A DNA stretch of 39,524 bases, from positions 20,694 to 60,217 of the forward strand of contig NZ_JACWCT010000036.1 in assembly GCF_016613415.1 (NCBI RefSeq), in the 5' to 3' direction. Each line of letters opens with the position of its first letter. Within the stretch, counting starts at the first letter, position 1. The stretch is from Methylobacterium ajmalii (GTDB taxonomy: Bacteria > Pseudomonadota > Alphaproteobacteria > Rhizobiales > Beijerinckiaceae). Below the pieces are notes generated by a model. The model had not been told where the DNA came from. It saw nothing but the letters and a program-made list of their open reading frames with translations, and made no database searches. Below, in pieces: positions 22,636 to 30,169 of this stretch. A program made the position numbers and the translations under genes.

Positions 22636-24104
22636 ACGACCAGGGGATGAGCGCGGTCGAGGAGGCCGGCTACCTTCCGGGGCCGTTCGCCGGGCTGGCC
22701 GGCCGGCAGGTCGTCGTGCACCGGGCCTGGGGCGAGACGGTCGCGGTCGCCCTGCCGGTGCTCGACGAGGCCCAGGCCCGGTCGCTCTGCGCCCATATCC
22801 GGGCCCGCGCCCGCGACACCCTGCGGGGCATGGAGACCGCCCGCATCGTCGCGGCGATCGACCGGGCGAGCGCCTGCCTCCTCGACCGCACGCACCCCTC
22901 GCGCCGCAAGGCCGAGGCGCTGCTGCCGGTCGTCACCGGCTACGATCCCGAGACCGTGCGGCTCGGCCTGACGCGCTACCTCAAGACCTTCCGGCGGCCG
23001 CAGCTCCTGCGCTTCCTCGCCGAGGACTTTTCCGATCCGGGCGTGCTCGACGGCTTCCGGCCGGCGGTGAAGGGCGGGTTCGTGCGGGCGCGCGGGCCCG
23101 ACCTGCTGCTGCACGTCTGGGCCGGCAACGTTCCGGCCCTGCCGCTATGGAGCCTCGTCGCCGGGCTGCTGGTCAAGGCCGGCAGCATCGGCAAGCTCGC
23201 CTCCGCCGAGCCGCTCACCGCCGGCTGGTTCGCGCAGGCGGTCGCCGAGGCCGATCCCGAGCTCGGCGAGTGCCTGGCGATGACCTGGTGGAAGGGCGGA
23301 GAGGGCGGCGTCGAGACGACGTTCCTCGAAGCCGCCGACTGCGTCATGGCGTATGGCGGCGATGCCACCCTGTCGGCGTTGCGCGCCAGGGTGCCGGTCT
23401 CCACCCGGTTCCTGCCGCACGGCCACCGCATCGGCTTTGCCATGATCGGCCGCGAGGCGCTCGACAGCCGCCGGGCCGCCGCCGCCGCGCAGGCCGCCGC
23501 CCAGGACGTGGTGCGCTACGAGCAGCAGGGCTGCTACGCGCCGCAGATGCTGTTCGTCGAGCGCGGCGGGCCGGTGGCGCCGGACGAGTTCGCCCGCCAC
23601 CTCGCCCACGCGCTCGCGGCGCTCGCCGCCCGCCACCCGCGCAGACACCTCGATCCGGGCGAGGGCGCCGCCATCGCGGCCTGGCGCAGCGGCCACGAGA
23701 TGCGGGCGCTCGACGACGCCGGCACCGTGCTCCTCGGCGATCCGGAGGATTCCTGGAGCGTCGTCCATCTCGACGCGCCCGTGCCCTTGAGCCCGTCCGG
23801 CCTCAACCGCACCGTCGCGGTGGTGGCGGTCGACGACCTCGCCGAGGTGCCGGCCCTGGTGGCGCCCCACCGCGCCTATCTCCAGAGCGCGGGCCTCGCC
23901 GCCGCCCCCGCCCGTCTGTTCTCCCTCGCGGAGGACCTCGCGGCGGCCGGGGTCACCCGCATCGCCGCGCTCGGCCGAATGACCGCGCCGGAGGCCGGCT
24001 GGCACCATGACGGCCGCTTCAGCCTGCTCGACCTCGTGACCGTGACGGAGATCGAGGCCAGCGCCGAGGCCGCGGCGGACGATGTCGCGCCCTATGCCGA
24101 GTGA
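22632..24104 (+). CDS. LuxC-like acyl-thioester reductase
   Basis: A 490-residue protein of the LuxC family, an aldehyde-dehydrogenase-like fold that reduces an acyl thioester to the aldehyde with NAD(P)H. The nucleotide-binding block is HVWAGNVPALPLWSLVAGLL (about residues 161-180), followed by KAGSIGKLASAEPL. The catalytic nucleophile is Cys301 in YEQQGCYAPQ, the position equivalent to Cys286 of Vibrio LuxC. With the overlapping LuxE-like gene it forms the two-part carboxylic-acid reductase known from lux systems, but placed under a TPP riboswitch and next to a thiamin-precursor-type importer. Its C-terminus overlaps the ATPase gene by 23 bases. Confidence 0.87.
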   Translation: MNDQGMSAVEEAGYLPGPFAGLAGRQVVVHRAWGETVAVALPVLDEAQARSLCAHIRARARDTLRGMETARIVAAIDRASACLLDRTHPSRRKAEALLPVVTGYDPETVRLGLTRYLKTFRRPQLLRFLAEDFSDPGVLDGFRPAVKGGFVRARGPDLLLHVWAGNVPALPLWSLVAGLLVKAGSIGKLASAEPLTAGWFAQAVAEADPELGECLAMTWWKGGEGGVETTFLEAADCVMAYGGDATLSALRARVPVSTRFLPHGHRIGFAMIGREALDSRRAAAAAQAAAQDVVRYEQQGCYAPQMLFVERGGPVAPDEFARHLAHALAALAARHPRRHLDPGEGAAIAAWRSGHEMRALDDAGTVLLGDPEDSWSVVHLDAPVPLSPSGLNRTVAVVAVDDLAEVPALVAPHRAYLQSAGLAAAPARLFSLAEDLAAAGVTRIAALGRMTAPEAGWHHDGRFSLLDLVTVTEIEASAEAAADDVAPYAE

Positions 24105-24885
24105 CGCCGCCCTCGCGCTTACGGACGTGCGCTACCGCTTCCCGGGCGACACCGCCGCCACGGTGGACGGGGTCGACTGGGCGATTCCCCCCGGGGCGGT
24201 GCATTGCCTGCTCGGCCGCAGCGGCTGCGGCAAGACCACGCTCCTCAAGATCGCCGCCGGGCTGATCGTGCCGGACGAGGGGCAGGTGCGGGTCGGCGGG
24301 ACGATCGTGCGCGGGCCGGCGCCGCGGGTCGGCTTCGTGTTCCAGGCCCCGACCCTGCTCGACTGGCTCAGCGTCCTCGACAACGTGCTGCTGCCGGTCT
24401 CGCTCAAGCGCCGCCCCCGCGAGGCCGACCGGAAGGCCGCACGCGACCTTCTGGCGACGATGGGGCTCGGGTCCCTCGCCGGCCGGCATCCCGCCACCCT
24501 GTCGGGCGGGCAGCAGAGCCGGGTCGCGATGGCCCGCGCGCTGATCGGCGCGCCCGACCTCCTGCTCCTCGACGAGCCCTTCGCGGCGCTCGACGCGCTC
24601 ACCCGCGAGGAATTGCAGGACGACCTCCTGCACCTGTGCGCGGCGCGCGGCACCGCGGCCCTGTTCGTCACCCACGACATCGCCGAGGCGGCGTATCTCG
24701 GCGACCGGGTCGGCGTGATGGCGGCCGGGCGCCTCGTCCACGAGGCGGCGGTCCCCTTGCCGCGGCCCCGTCCCCCGGGCATCCGCTATACCGCCGCGTT
24801 CGGCGCCGCCTGCCGATCTTTGCGCGCCGCCATGGACGCCCCCGCCCTGGACGCCCCCTCCCCCGCCGCGGGGTGCGCCGCATGA
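24082..24885 (+). CDS. ABC transporter ATP-binding protein, ThiZ/NitT/TauT class
   Basis: A 267-residue ATPase of the nitrate/sulfonate/taurine importer family, to which ThiZ belongs. Walker A is GRSGCGKTT (residues 45-53), the Q-loop is in FVFQAPTLLDWL, the signature is LSGGQQSR, Walker B is LLLLDEPFAALD and the switch His is in VTHDIAEA. It should drive the permease and binding protein encoded next. The ATG at 24082 lies inside the luxC-like gene after GGCGGA; an ATG at 24094 is the alternative. The overlap on one side and the ATGA junction with the permease on the other tie it firmly into the riboswitch operon. Confidence 0.92.
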   Translation: MSRPMPSDAALALTDVRYRFPGDTAATVDGVDWAIPPGAVHCLLGRSGCGKTTLLKIAAGLIVPDEGQVRVGGTIVRGPAPRVGFVFQAPTLLDWLSVLDNVLLPVSLKRRPREADRKAARDLLATMGLGSLAGRHPATLSGGQQSRVAMARALIGAPDLLLLDEPFAALDALTREELQDDLLHLCAARGTAALFVTHDIAEAAYLGDRVGVMAAGRLVHEAAVPLPRPRPPGIRYTAAFGAACRSLRAAMDAPALDAPSPAAGCAA

Positions 24886-25631
24886 GGCCGCGCCTCGTCT
24901 CCGCCCTGCTCCTCGTCGTGCTGCTCTGCGCCTGGGAGGCGTGGTGCCGCGCGGGCGGGGTCTCGGCCCTCGTCCTGCCGCCGCCCTCCTCGGTCGCCGA
25001 GACCCTGTGGGGCGAGGCCGTCTCGGGCCGGCTCTGGCCGCACCTGCGGGCGACGGCGACCGAGATGGCGCTCGGGCTCGCCGCCGGGACGGGCCTCGGC
25101 CTCGGCGCCGGCATCCTGCTCGCCGAGTGGCCGGCGCTCCACCGGGTGCTGCATCCCTACGTGCTGGCGAGCCAGCTCGTCCCGAAGCTGGCCCTCGGGC
25201 CACTCCTGATCCTGTGGTTCGGCTTCGGCCTGACCCCGACGGTGGTGATCACCGCGCTGATCTGCTTCTTCCCGCTCCTCGAGAATACCCTGACCGGGCT
25301 CGATCAGGTCGATGGGGGCAAGCGCGAGCTGTTTCGGATGCTCGGCGCGAGCCGGGCCCGGACCCTCTGGCGGCTCAAGCTGCCCTCGGCCCTGCCGGTG
25401 ATCCTGGCGGGGTTCCGGGTCGCCATCGTGCTCGCGCTGGTCGGGGCGGTGGTGGGCGAGTTCGTCGGCGGGCGCCAGGGCCTCGGCGCCGCGATCATCG
25501 CCGCCCAGAGCACGATGGATTCGAGCCTGATCCTCGCCCTGTTCGTCGTCATCACCGCCCTCGGGATGGCGGTCTACGAGGCCGCCCGCGCCCTCGAATC
25601 CCTGATCCTGCGTCGCTACCCGAGAGGTTGA
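24882..25631 (+). CDS. ABC transporter permease, ThiX/SsuC class
   Basis: A 249-residue inner-membrane permease of the BPD_transp_1 family. It has about six hydrophobic segments: an N-terminal one (LVSALLLVVLLCAWEAW), then the VLPPPSSVAETLW periplasmic lead typical of the NitT/TauT/ThiX group, and the ATPase-coupling loop ELFRMLGASRARTLWRLKLPSALP (positions about 25325-25396). The start ATG overlaps the ATPase stop. It should carry the same solute as the binding protein, which starts 5 bases after this gene's stop. Confidence 0.92.
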   Translation: MRPRLVSALLLVVLLCAWEAWCRAGGVSALVLPPPSSVAETLWGEAVSGRLWPHLRATATEMALGLAAGTGLGLGAGILLAEWPALHRVLHPYVLASQLVPKLALGPLLILWFGFGLTPTVVITALICFFPLLENTLTGLDQVDGGKRELFRMLGASRARTLWRLKLPSALPVILAGFRVAIVLALVGAVVGEFVGGRQGLGAAIIAAQSTMDSSLILALFVVITALGMAVYEAARALESLILRRYPRG

Positions 25632-25636
25632 GTGTC

Positions 25637-26674
25637 GTGAAGCTTCCCCGTTGCCTGCATGCCCTGCCGTTCCTCGCCCTCGCGGCGCTCGCTCTCGCGG
25701 GGCTCAGCCCCCCGGCCGCGGCGCAAGGCCTCGACAAGGTCACGGTCGGCGGCTGGAGCCAGCCGATCAGCGAGATCACCAACCTCCTCGCCGAGCCGGA
25801 TCACGGCCTGTTCAAGGCTCGCGGCATCGCCCTCGACTACGTCCCGGGCAATGGCGGCGGCTCGGCGATCCAGGCCGTGCTGGCGGGCCAGGCCGACATC
25901 GCCTTCACCGACCCGGCCTCGTTCTACCTCGCCCTCGACAAGGGCGCGGACCTGGTGGCGGTCTACGACATCTATCCCCAGAACGTGTTCAACGTCGTCT
26001 CGCCGAAGAGCCGCGGCATCCGCACGATCGCCGACCTCAAGGGCAAGCGCGTCGGCGTCTACAGCCTGGCGAGCGGTACCCGCCAGCACCTGCTCCTGCT
26101 CCTCGCGACGGCGGGATTGAAGGAGACCGACGTGACCGTCGAGGTCACCGGCCTCCTCAACTTCGCCCCCCTGATCCAGGGCCAGGTCGACGCGACCGCC
26201 GCCACCGATACCGGTCTCCTCGTCGGCCGGGCCAAGGGTCTCGGCGAGGTCGACGTGATTGAGGTGCGCGACCACCTCAACCTGCCGAGCGACATCTTCG
26301 TGGTGACGCGCAAGGACTACGAGGCGAGAAAGCCGCTCCTGAAGCGCTTCCTTGCCGCCTACCGCGACTCGGCGGCCTGGATGATCGCCAGGCCCGACGA
26401 GGCTGCCCGCCTCGCGGTGACCCGGGCGATCAACGGCCGCGACGAGGCGATCAACCGCGAGGTCATCCGCCTGCGCAACCTCTCCAGCGTCTCGCCGACG
26501 ACCGAGCGCGAGGGCCTGGGCCATTTCGACCTGCCGGTCCTGCAGCAGGGCGCCGACACCTTCCGGCGCCTCGGCCTCGTCGCCCGCGCCCTCGACATGG
26601 GCCAGGTGGTGAAGACCGACCTGATCCCCGTGAAGGAGAGCGCCGCGAGCCCTGCGAAGGAGGGCACGCCGTGA
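25637..26674 (+). CDS. ABC solute-binding protein, NMT1/THI5-like (ThiY class)
   Basis: A 345-residue periplasmic binding protein with a signal peptide ending near PPAAAQG. The mature part is the NMT1/THI5-like fold: VTVGGWSQPISEITNLLAE, the GIALDYVPGNGGGSAIQAVLAG core, ADIAFTDPASFY, and LKGKRVGVYSLASGT. ThiY proteins of this family bind thiamin pyrimidine precursors. The mature protein has no cysteine at all, so it cannot be a THI5-type HMP synthase, which needs a Cys-rich iron motif; it is a transporter part. The start is GTG at 25637 after GAGAGG. Its stop overlaps the SDR start (GTGA). The ligand is unknown; a pyrimidine or thiazole breakdown product is likely. Confidence 0.88.
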   Translation: MKLPRCLHALPFLALAALALAGLSPPAAAQGLDKVTVGGWSQPISEITNLLAEPDHGLFKARGIALDYVPGNGGGSAIQAVLAGQADIAFTDPASFYLALDKGADLVAVYDIYPQNVFNVVSPKSRGIRTIADLKGKRVGVYSLASGTRQHLLLLLATAGLKETDVTVEVTGLLNFAPLIQGQVDATAATDTGLLVGRAKGLGEVDVIEVRDHLNLPSDIFVVTRKDYEARKPLLKRFLAAYRDSAAWMIARPDEAARLAVTRAINGRDEAINREVIRLRNLSSVSPTTEREGLGHFDLPVLQQGADTFRRLGLVARALDMGQVVKTDLIPVKESAASPAKEGTP

Positions 26675-27438
26675 GGTTTCGCGACCGCGCGATCCTGGTC
26701 ACGGGTGCGAGCCGGGGCATCGGCGCCGCCATCGCCACGGCCGCCGCCGCCGAGGGCGCGATCGTGATCGTCAACTATCGCAGCGACGCGGCCGGCGCCG
26801 AGGCGGTGGCGGATCGCTGCCGCGCGCTCGGCGGGCAGGCGCTTCCGGTCGCCGCCGACGTGACGGATCCTGCCGCGGTGGCGGAGCTCGCCGCGCGGAT
26901 CGGCGAGGAGGTCGGGCGGCTCGACGCCGTCGTCAACAACGCCTTCGCACCCTACCGCTTCGATCCGGACCACCGCATTCGCTTCCGCGACCTGCCCTGG
27001 GAGGCCTACCAGCGCCAATTCGACGGCACGGTGCGGGGCACCTACCAGGTGGTCCACGCTCTGCTGCCGCTGCTGACGCGCCGCAGCGGCGCCAGCATCG
27101 TCAACCTCGCGAGCGACCTCGTGGCGCGCCCGAGCATCCCCTACCACGACTACACCACCGCCAAGGCGGCGCTCGTCGGCTTCAGCCGCAACCTCGCGGC
27201 CGAGCTCGGGCCGGTCGGCGTGCGGGTCAACTGCGTGGCGCCGGGCCTCGTCGTCCCGACGCAGGCGAGCCGGGACACCCCGGAGGCCGTCCGCGACGCA
27301 CTGATCGCCCAGACCCCCTTGCGCCGCCTCGCGACGCCGCAGGACGTGGCCGGGCCGGTGCTGTTCCTCGCCCACGACGACAGCCGCTTCATGACCGGGC
27401 AGGTGCTCACCGTCGACGGCGGGCTAGTGATGGGGTGA
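26671..27438 (+). CDS. Short-chain dehydrogenase/reductase
   Basis: A 255-residue classical SDR: cofactor loop TGASRGIG (residues 11-18), NNA (89-91), catalytic Ser148, Tyr161 and Lys165 (YTTAK), and the C-terminal FMTGQVLTVDGGLVMG. An Arg in NYRSD after the second strand suggests NADP(H) preference. It would be annotated as a FabG-like 3-oxoacyl-ACP reductase, but its place as last gene of the riboswitch operon, overlapping the binding-protein stop and with an ideal AAGGAGGG ribosome site, suggests that it reduces the aldehyde made by the LuxC-like enzyme to an alcohol. That link is inference. Confidence 0.9.
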   Translation: MRFRDRAILVTGASRGIGAAIATAAAAEGAIVIVNYRSDAAGAEAVADRCRALGGQALPVAADVTDPAAVAELAARIGEEVGRLDAVVNNAFAPYRFDPDHRIRFRDLPWEAYQRQFDGTVRGTYQVVHALLPLLTRRSGASIVNLASDLVARPSIPYHDYTTAKAALVGFSRNLAAELGPVGVRVNCVAPGLVVPTQASRDTPEAVRDALIAQTPLRRLATPQDVAGPVLFLAHDDSRFMTGQVLTVDGGLVMG

Positions 27439-27836
27439 GGCCGGGCCCCCGGGCGGAGCAGCGCGGGCGGGACGATTCCCCGGATCTCCCCCCACCGCCG
27501 CCCACCGTCACGCGAGGGTTGCAGTCGCGTCGACCCGGGCAAGCAACCGATCAAGTGTCGGGAACTGGACAATCCGGGACGGGAGCAGCGCCGGACCGGC
27601 CGCGGGTATTGGAAAGGTCCATTCCGATCACAGCTGCGTCGGATGCATTGACACGATTGATGCGGTGTGGTGTTCAACCCAACGGCAGGGGCCGCTCCAC
27701 GCTTCGCGTCCGGCGCCCGCACATGCAGATCGACGCAGGCGCCACCGGGCACGACCCGGTGCGATGTTCTATGCCGTCAGACCTAGGCTGTACGCCCGAA
27801 TGTTGCTCGGGCGTTGCAGGCCCTATCTGTGCCCGC
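27439..27836. other. Gene-free stretch after the riboswitch operon
   Basis: About 400 bases. The first part is very GC-rich with short self-complementary tracts (CCGGGCCCCCGGGC) but no T-run, so no clear intrinsic terminator. From about 27600 it is more AT-rich and holds a TTGACA hexamer (about 27648) that could be a -35 element for the small downstream gene; a matching -10 is not clear. Confidence 0.4.
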
Positions 27837-28139
27837 ATGATCCCGACGCTCGACCTGCTGCCGGCTGCCGAGAGCCGTGCCCCCGCTCCCGCCGCTGCCC
27901 CGGCGGCGGACCTTCTGGCGCATGTCCTGCGCGACCTCGCCCTGTCCTACGAGGCGGAATGCCCGGGCGGCTTCGCCCGGTTCCGGCAGGGGCTGACGGT
28001 CGAGATGCTGGCGGTGATCGCCCGCTTCTCCGGCCCGGCGACGAGCGACGAGGCCGCGCTCGCCCTGGCGCGGCAGGTCCACGAGACCCTGCTCGACGTC
28101 GAGGAGGACGTCTGGGCCCTCCACACCTCGGCGCATTGA
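27837..28139 (+). CDS. Small hypothetical protein
   Basis: A 100-residue protein I do not recognise. An Ala/Pro-rich N-terminus (residues 1-25) leads into a predicted helical region LLAHVLRDLALSYEAECPGG, then LTVEMLAVIARFSG and ALARQVHETLLDVEEDVW. There are no membrane segments and no signal peptide. Codon bias supports coding. It converges with the ABC exporter gene, 43 bases apart. The ATG at 27837 is the only start that avoids the low-complexity upstream extension. Confidence 0.6.
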   Translation: MIPTLDLLPAAESRAPAPAAAPAADLLAHVLRDLALSYEAECPGGFARFRQGLTVEMLAVIARFSGPATSDEAALALARQVHETLLDVEEDVWALHTSAH

Positions 28140-28182
28140 CGCCGCTTCCCGTCCGGTCGCGTCGCGATCGAACGCCCGCGGA

Positions 28183-29910
28183 TCACTCCGCGGCCATCGC
28201 CCCGCCCTGCGCCGCGTGCAGGCGCGTATAGGCGCCGTCCGCCGCCACCAGGGCGTCGTGCGAGCCCTGCTCGACGATGCGCCCGCCCGACACGACCGCG
28301 ATGCGGTCGGCGTGCCGGATGGTGGCGAGGCGGTGGGCGATGACGAGCGTCGTGCGCCCCTGCGTCAGCTCGGCCAGCGCCTGCTGGATCTCCCGCTCGG
28401 TCTGGGTGTCGAGCGCCGAGGTCGCCTCGTCGAGGATCAGGACCGGCGGGTTCTTCAGGAAGACCCGGGCGATCGCCAGGCGCTGCTTCTGCCCGCCGGA
28501 GAGCTTGACGCCGCGCTCGCCCACGACCGTGTCGAGGCCGTCGGGCAGCGTCGCGATCAGGGTGTCGAGGCGCGCCCGGTGGGCCGCCGTCCGGATCTCG
28601 TCCTCGCTCGCATCGAGCCGGCCGTAGGCGATGTTCTCGCGGATCGTGCCGGCGAACAGGAAGACGTCCTGCTGCACGATGCCGATCTGGCCGCGCAGGG
28701 AGGCCAGCGTCAGGTCGCGGATGTCGTGGCCGTCGAGGGTGATGCGCCCGCCCTCGACCTCGTAGAAGCGCGGCACCAGCGAGCACAGGGTGGTCTTGCC
28801 GGCCCCCGACGGCCCGACGAAGGCCACGGTCTCGCCGGCCCGGACCGCGAGGTCGACGCCGCTCAGGACCTCGCGCCCGTCGCCGTAGCCGAAGCGCACG
28901 CCCTCGAACCGGATCTCGCCGCGCAAGGGCGGCGCGGGCACCGCGCCCGGCCGGTCGACGATGTCGGGGGCGGTGGCGAGCAGCGCCATGTAGCGCCGGA
29001 AGCCCGCGATGCCCTTGGGATACGTCTCGACCACCGCGCTGATCTTCTCCAGCGGCCGGTAGAACACCCCGACGAGGAGCAGGAAGCCGATGAAGCCGCC
29101 GGGGCTGAGATCGCCCCGCACCACGAAGGCGGCCCCACCCAGCAGCACCACGATCTGGACGAGGCGCATGCCGAGGTAGTTGAGCGACAGGCTCGCCGCC
29201 ATGATCCTGTAGGCGTCGAGCTTGGTGGCGCGGTAGCGCTGGTTGTCGGCGGCGAAGAGGCGGCGCTCGTGGGCCTCGTTGGCAAAGGCCTTCACCACCC
29301 GGATGCCGCCGACATTCTCCTCGATGCGGGCGTTGAAGGCGCCGACCCGGCCGTACTGCGCCTGCCAGTTCTGCGTCATCCGTCCGCCGTAGCGCACGGT
29401 GACGAAAGCGATGACCGGCAGGATCGCGGCGGTCATCAGGGCCAGCGGCGGATGGACGTACAGCATCAGCCCGAAGGCGCCGAACAGCGTCATCACGGCG
29501 ATGAACAGGTCCTCGGGCCCGTGATGGGCGACCTCTCCGATCTCCTCCAGGTCCTTCGTCACCCGGGCGACGAGATGGCCGGTCTTCTGGTTGTCGAAGA
29601 ACCGGAACGACAGCGTCTGCAGGTGGTCGAAGGCGCGCGCCCGCATCGTCGTCTCGATGTTGATGCCGAGCACGTGGCCCCAATAGGTCACCACCACCAT
29701 CAGCCCGGCATTGGCGACGTAGAGCAGCGCCAGGCCCGCGGCGGCGAGCAGGATCAGGCTCCAGTCCTGCCGCGGCAGCAGCACGTCGACGAAGGCCTTG
29801 ACCGCCATCGGGAAGCCGAGCTCGAGCAGTCCCGACAGGATGGCGCAGCCGAAATCGACGAGGAACAGGGTCCGGTACGGCCGGTAATAGGCGAGGAAGG
29901 CCTTGAGCAT
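28183..29910 (-). CDS. MsbA-like ABC exporter (fused permease and ATPase)
   Basis: A 575-residue half-transporter that works as a homodimer. Six membrane segments fill the first 300 or so residues (from FLVDFGCAILSGLLELGFP to GGFIGFLLLVGVF), with the coupling region MRARAFDHLQTLSFRFFD. The ATPase domain follows: Walker A GPSGAGKTT, signature LSGGQKQR, Walker B VLILDEATSALD and switch His AHRL. Exporters of this class move lipids, peptides or drugs outward; no neighbour tells which. The frame runs to 30048, but the ATG at 29910 (MLKAFLAYYRPYR) is the normal family start. It is transcribed in the same direction as hpd, downstream of its terminator. Confidence 0.92.
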   Translation of the reverse strand: MLKAFLAYYRPYRTLFLVDFGCAILSGLLELGFPMAVKAFVDVLLPRQDWSLILLAAAGLALLYVANAGLMVVVTYWGHVLGINIETTMRARAFDHLQTLSFRFFDNQKTGHLVARVTKDLEEIGEVAHHGPEDLFIAVMTLFGAFGLMLYVHPPLALMTAAILPVIAFVTVRYGGRMTQNWQAQYGRVGAFNARIEENVGGIRVVKAFANEAHERRLFAADNQRYRATKLDAYRIMAASLSLNYLGMRLVQIVVLLGGAAFVVRGDLSPGGFIGFLLLVGVFYRPLEKISAVVETYPKGIAGFRRYMALLATAPDIVDRPGAVPAPPLRGEIRFEGVRFGYGDGREVLSGVDLAVRAGETVAFVGPSGAGKTTLCSLVPRFYEVEGGRITLDGHDIRDLTLASLRGQIGIVQQDVFLFAGTIRENIAYGRLDASEDEIRTAAHRARLDTLIATLPDGLDTVVGERGVKLSGGQKQRLAIARVFLKNPPVLILDEATSALDTQTEREIQQALAELTQGRTTLVIAHRLATIRHADRIAVVSGGRIVEQGSHDALVAADGAYTRLHAAQGGAMAAE

Positions 29911-30106
29911 GACGGTCCGGTGGCGGTGGGACGCGGGCCGGGGCCGGCGCGCGGGCCCCTGATAGGCGGGAACCCGCCCGTGCGACAAGGCGACGGCTCG
30001 CGCCATGAAGTCGCCCCGGCCCGGATCGCCGACGCTGCCAAAGGACAAGTCGGGCGGAGGTCCGCCCTCACCTTCTTCGTTATTATTCCAGATATAAACA
30101 AAGGGA

Positions 30107-30137
30107 GGCCCCGTCTCCCGGGCCGGGGGACGGGGCC
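30107..30137 (-). terminator. Intrinsic terminator of hpd
   Basis: Read on the minus strand, GGCCCCGTC pairs perfectly with GACGGGGCC around a 13-base loop, and the sequence continues CCTCCCTTTGTTTATATC, giving a T-rich tail. It lies 32 bases past the hpd stop. The AT-rich tail (30074-30106) may double as promoter for the ABC exporter gene that follows on the same strand. Confidence 0.7.
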
Positions 30138-30169
30138 GTGCCTGATCTCAGAAGATGCCCGGATCGGCC

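Noticed and set aside
21559..24104. Bioluminescence (lux) operon
   Set aside because: No luxA, luxB, luxD or luxG homologue is present, and the riboswitch and importer point elsewhere.
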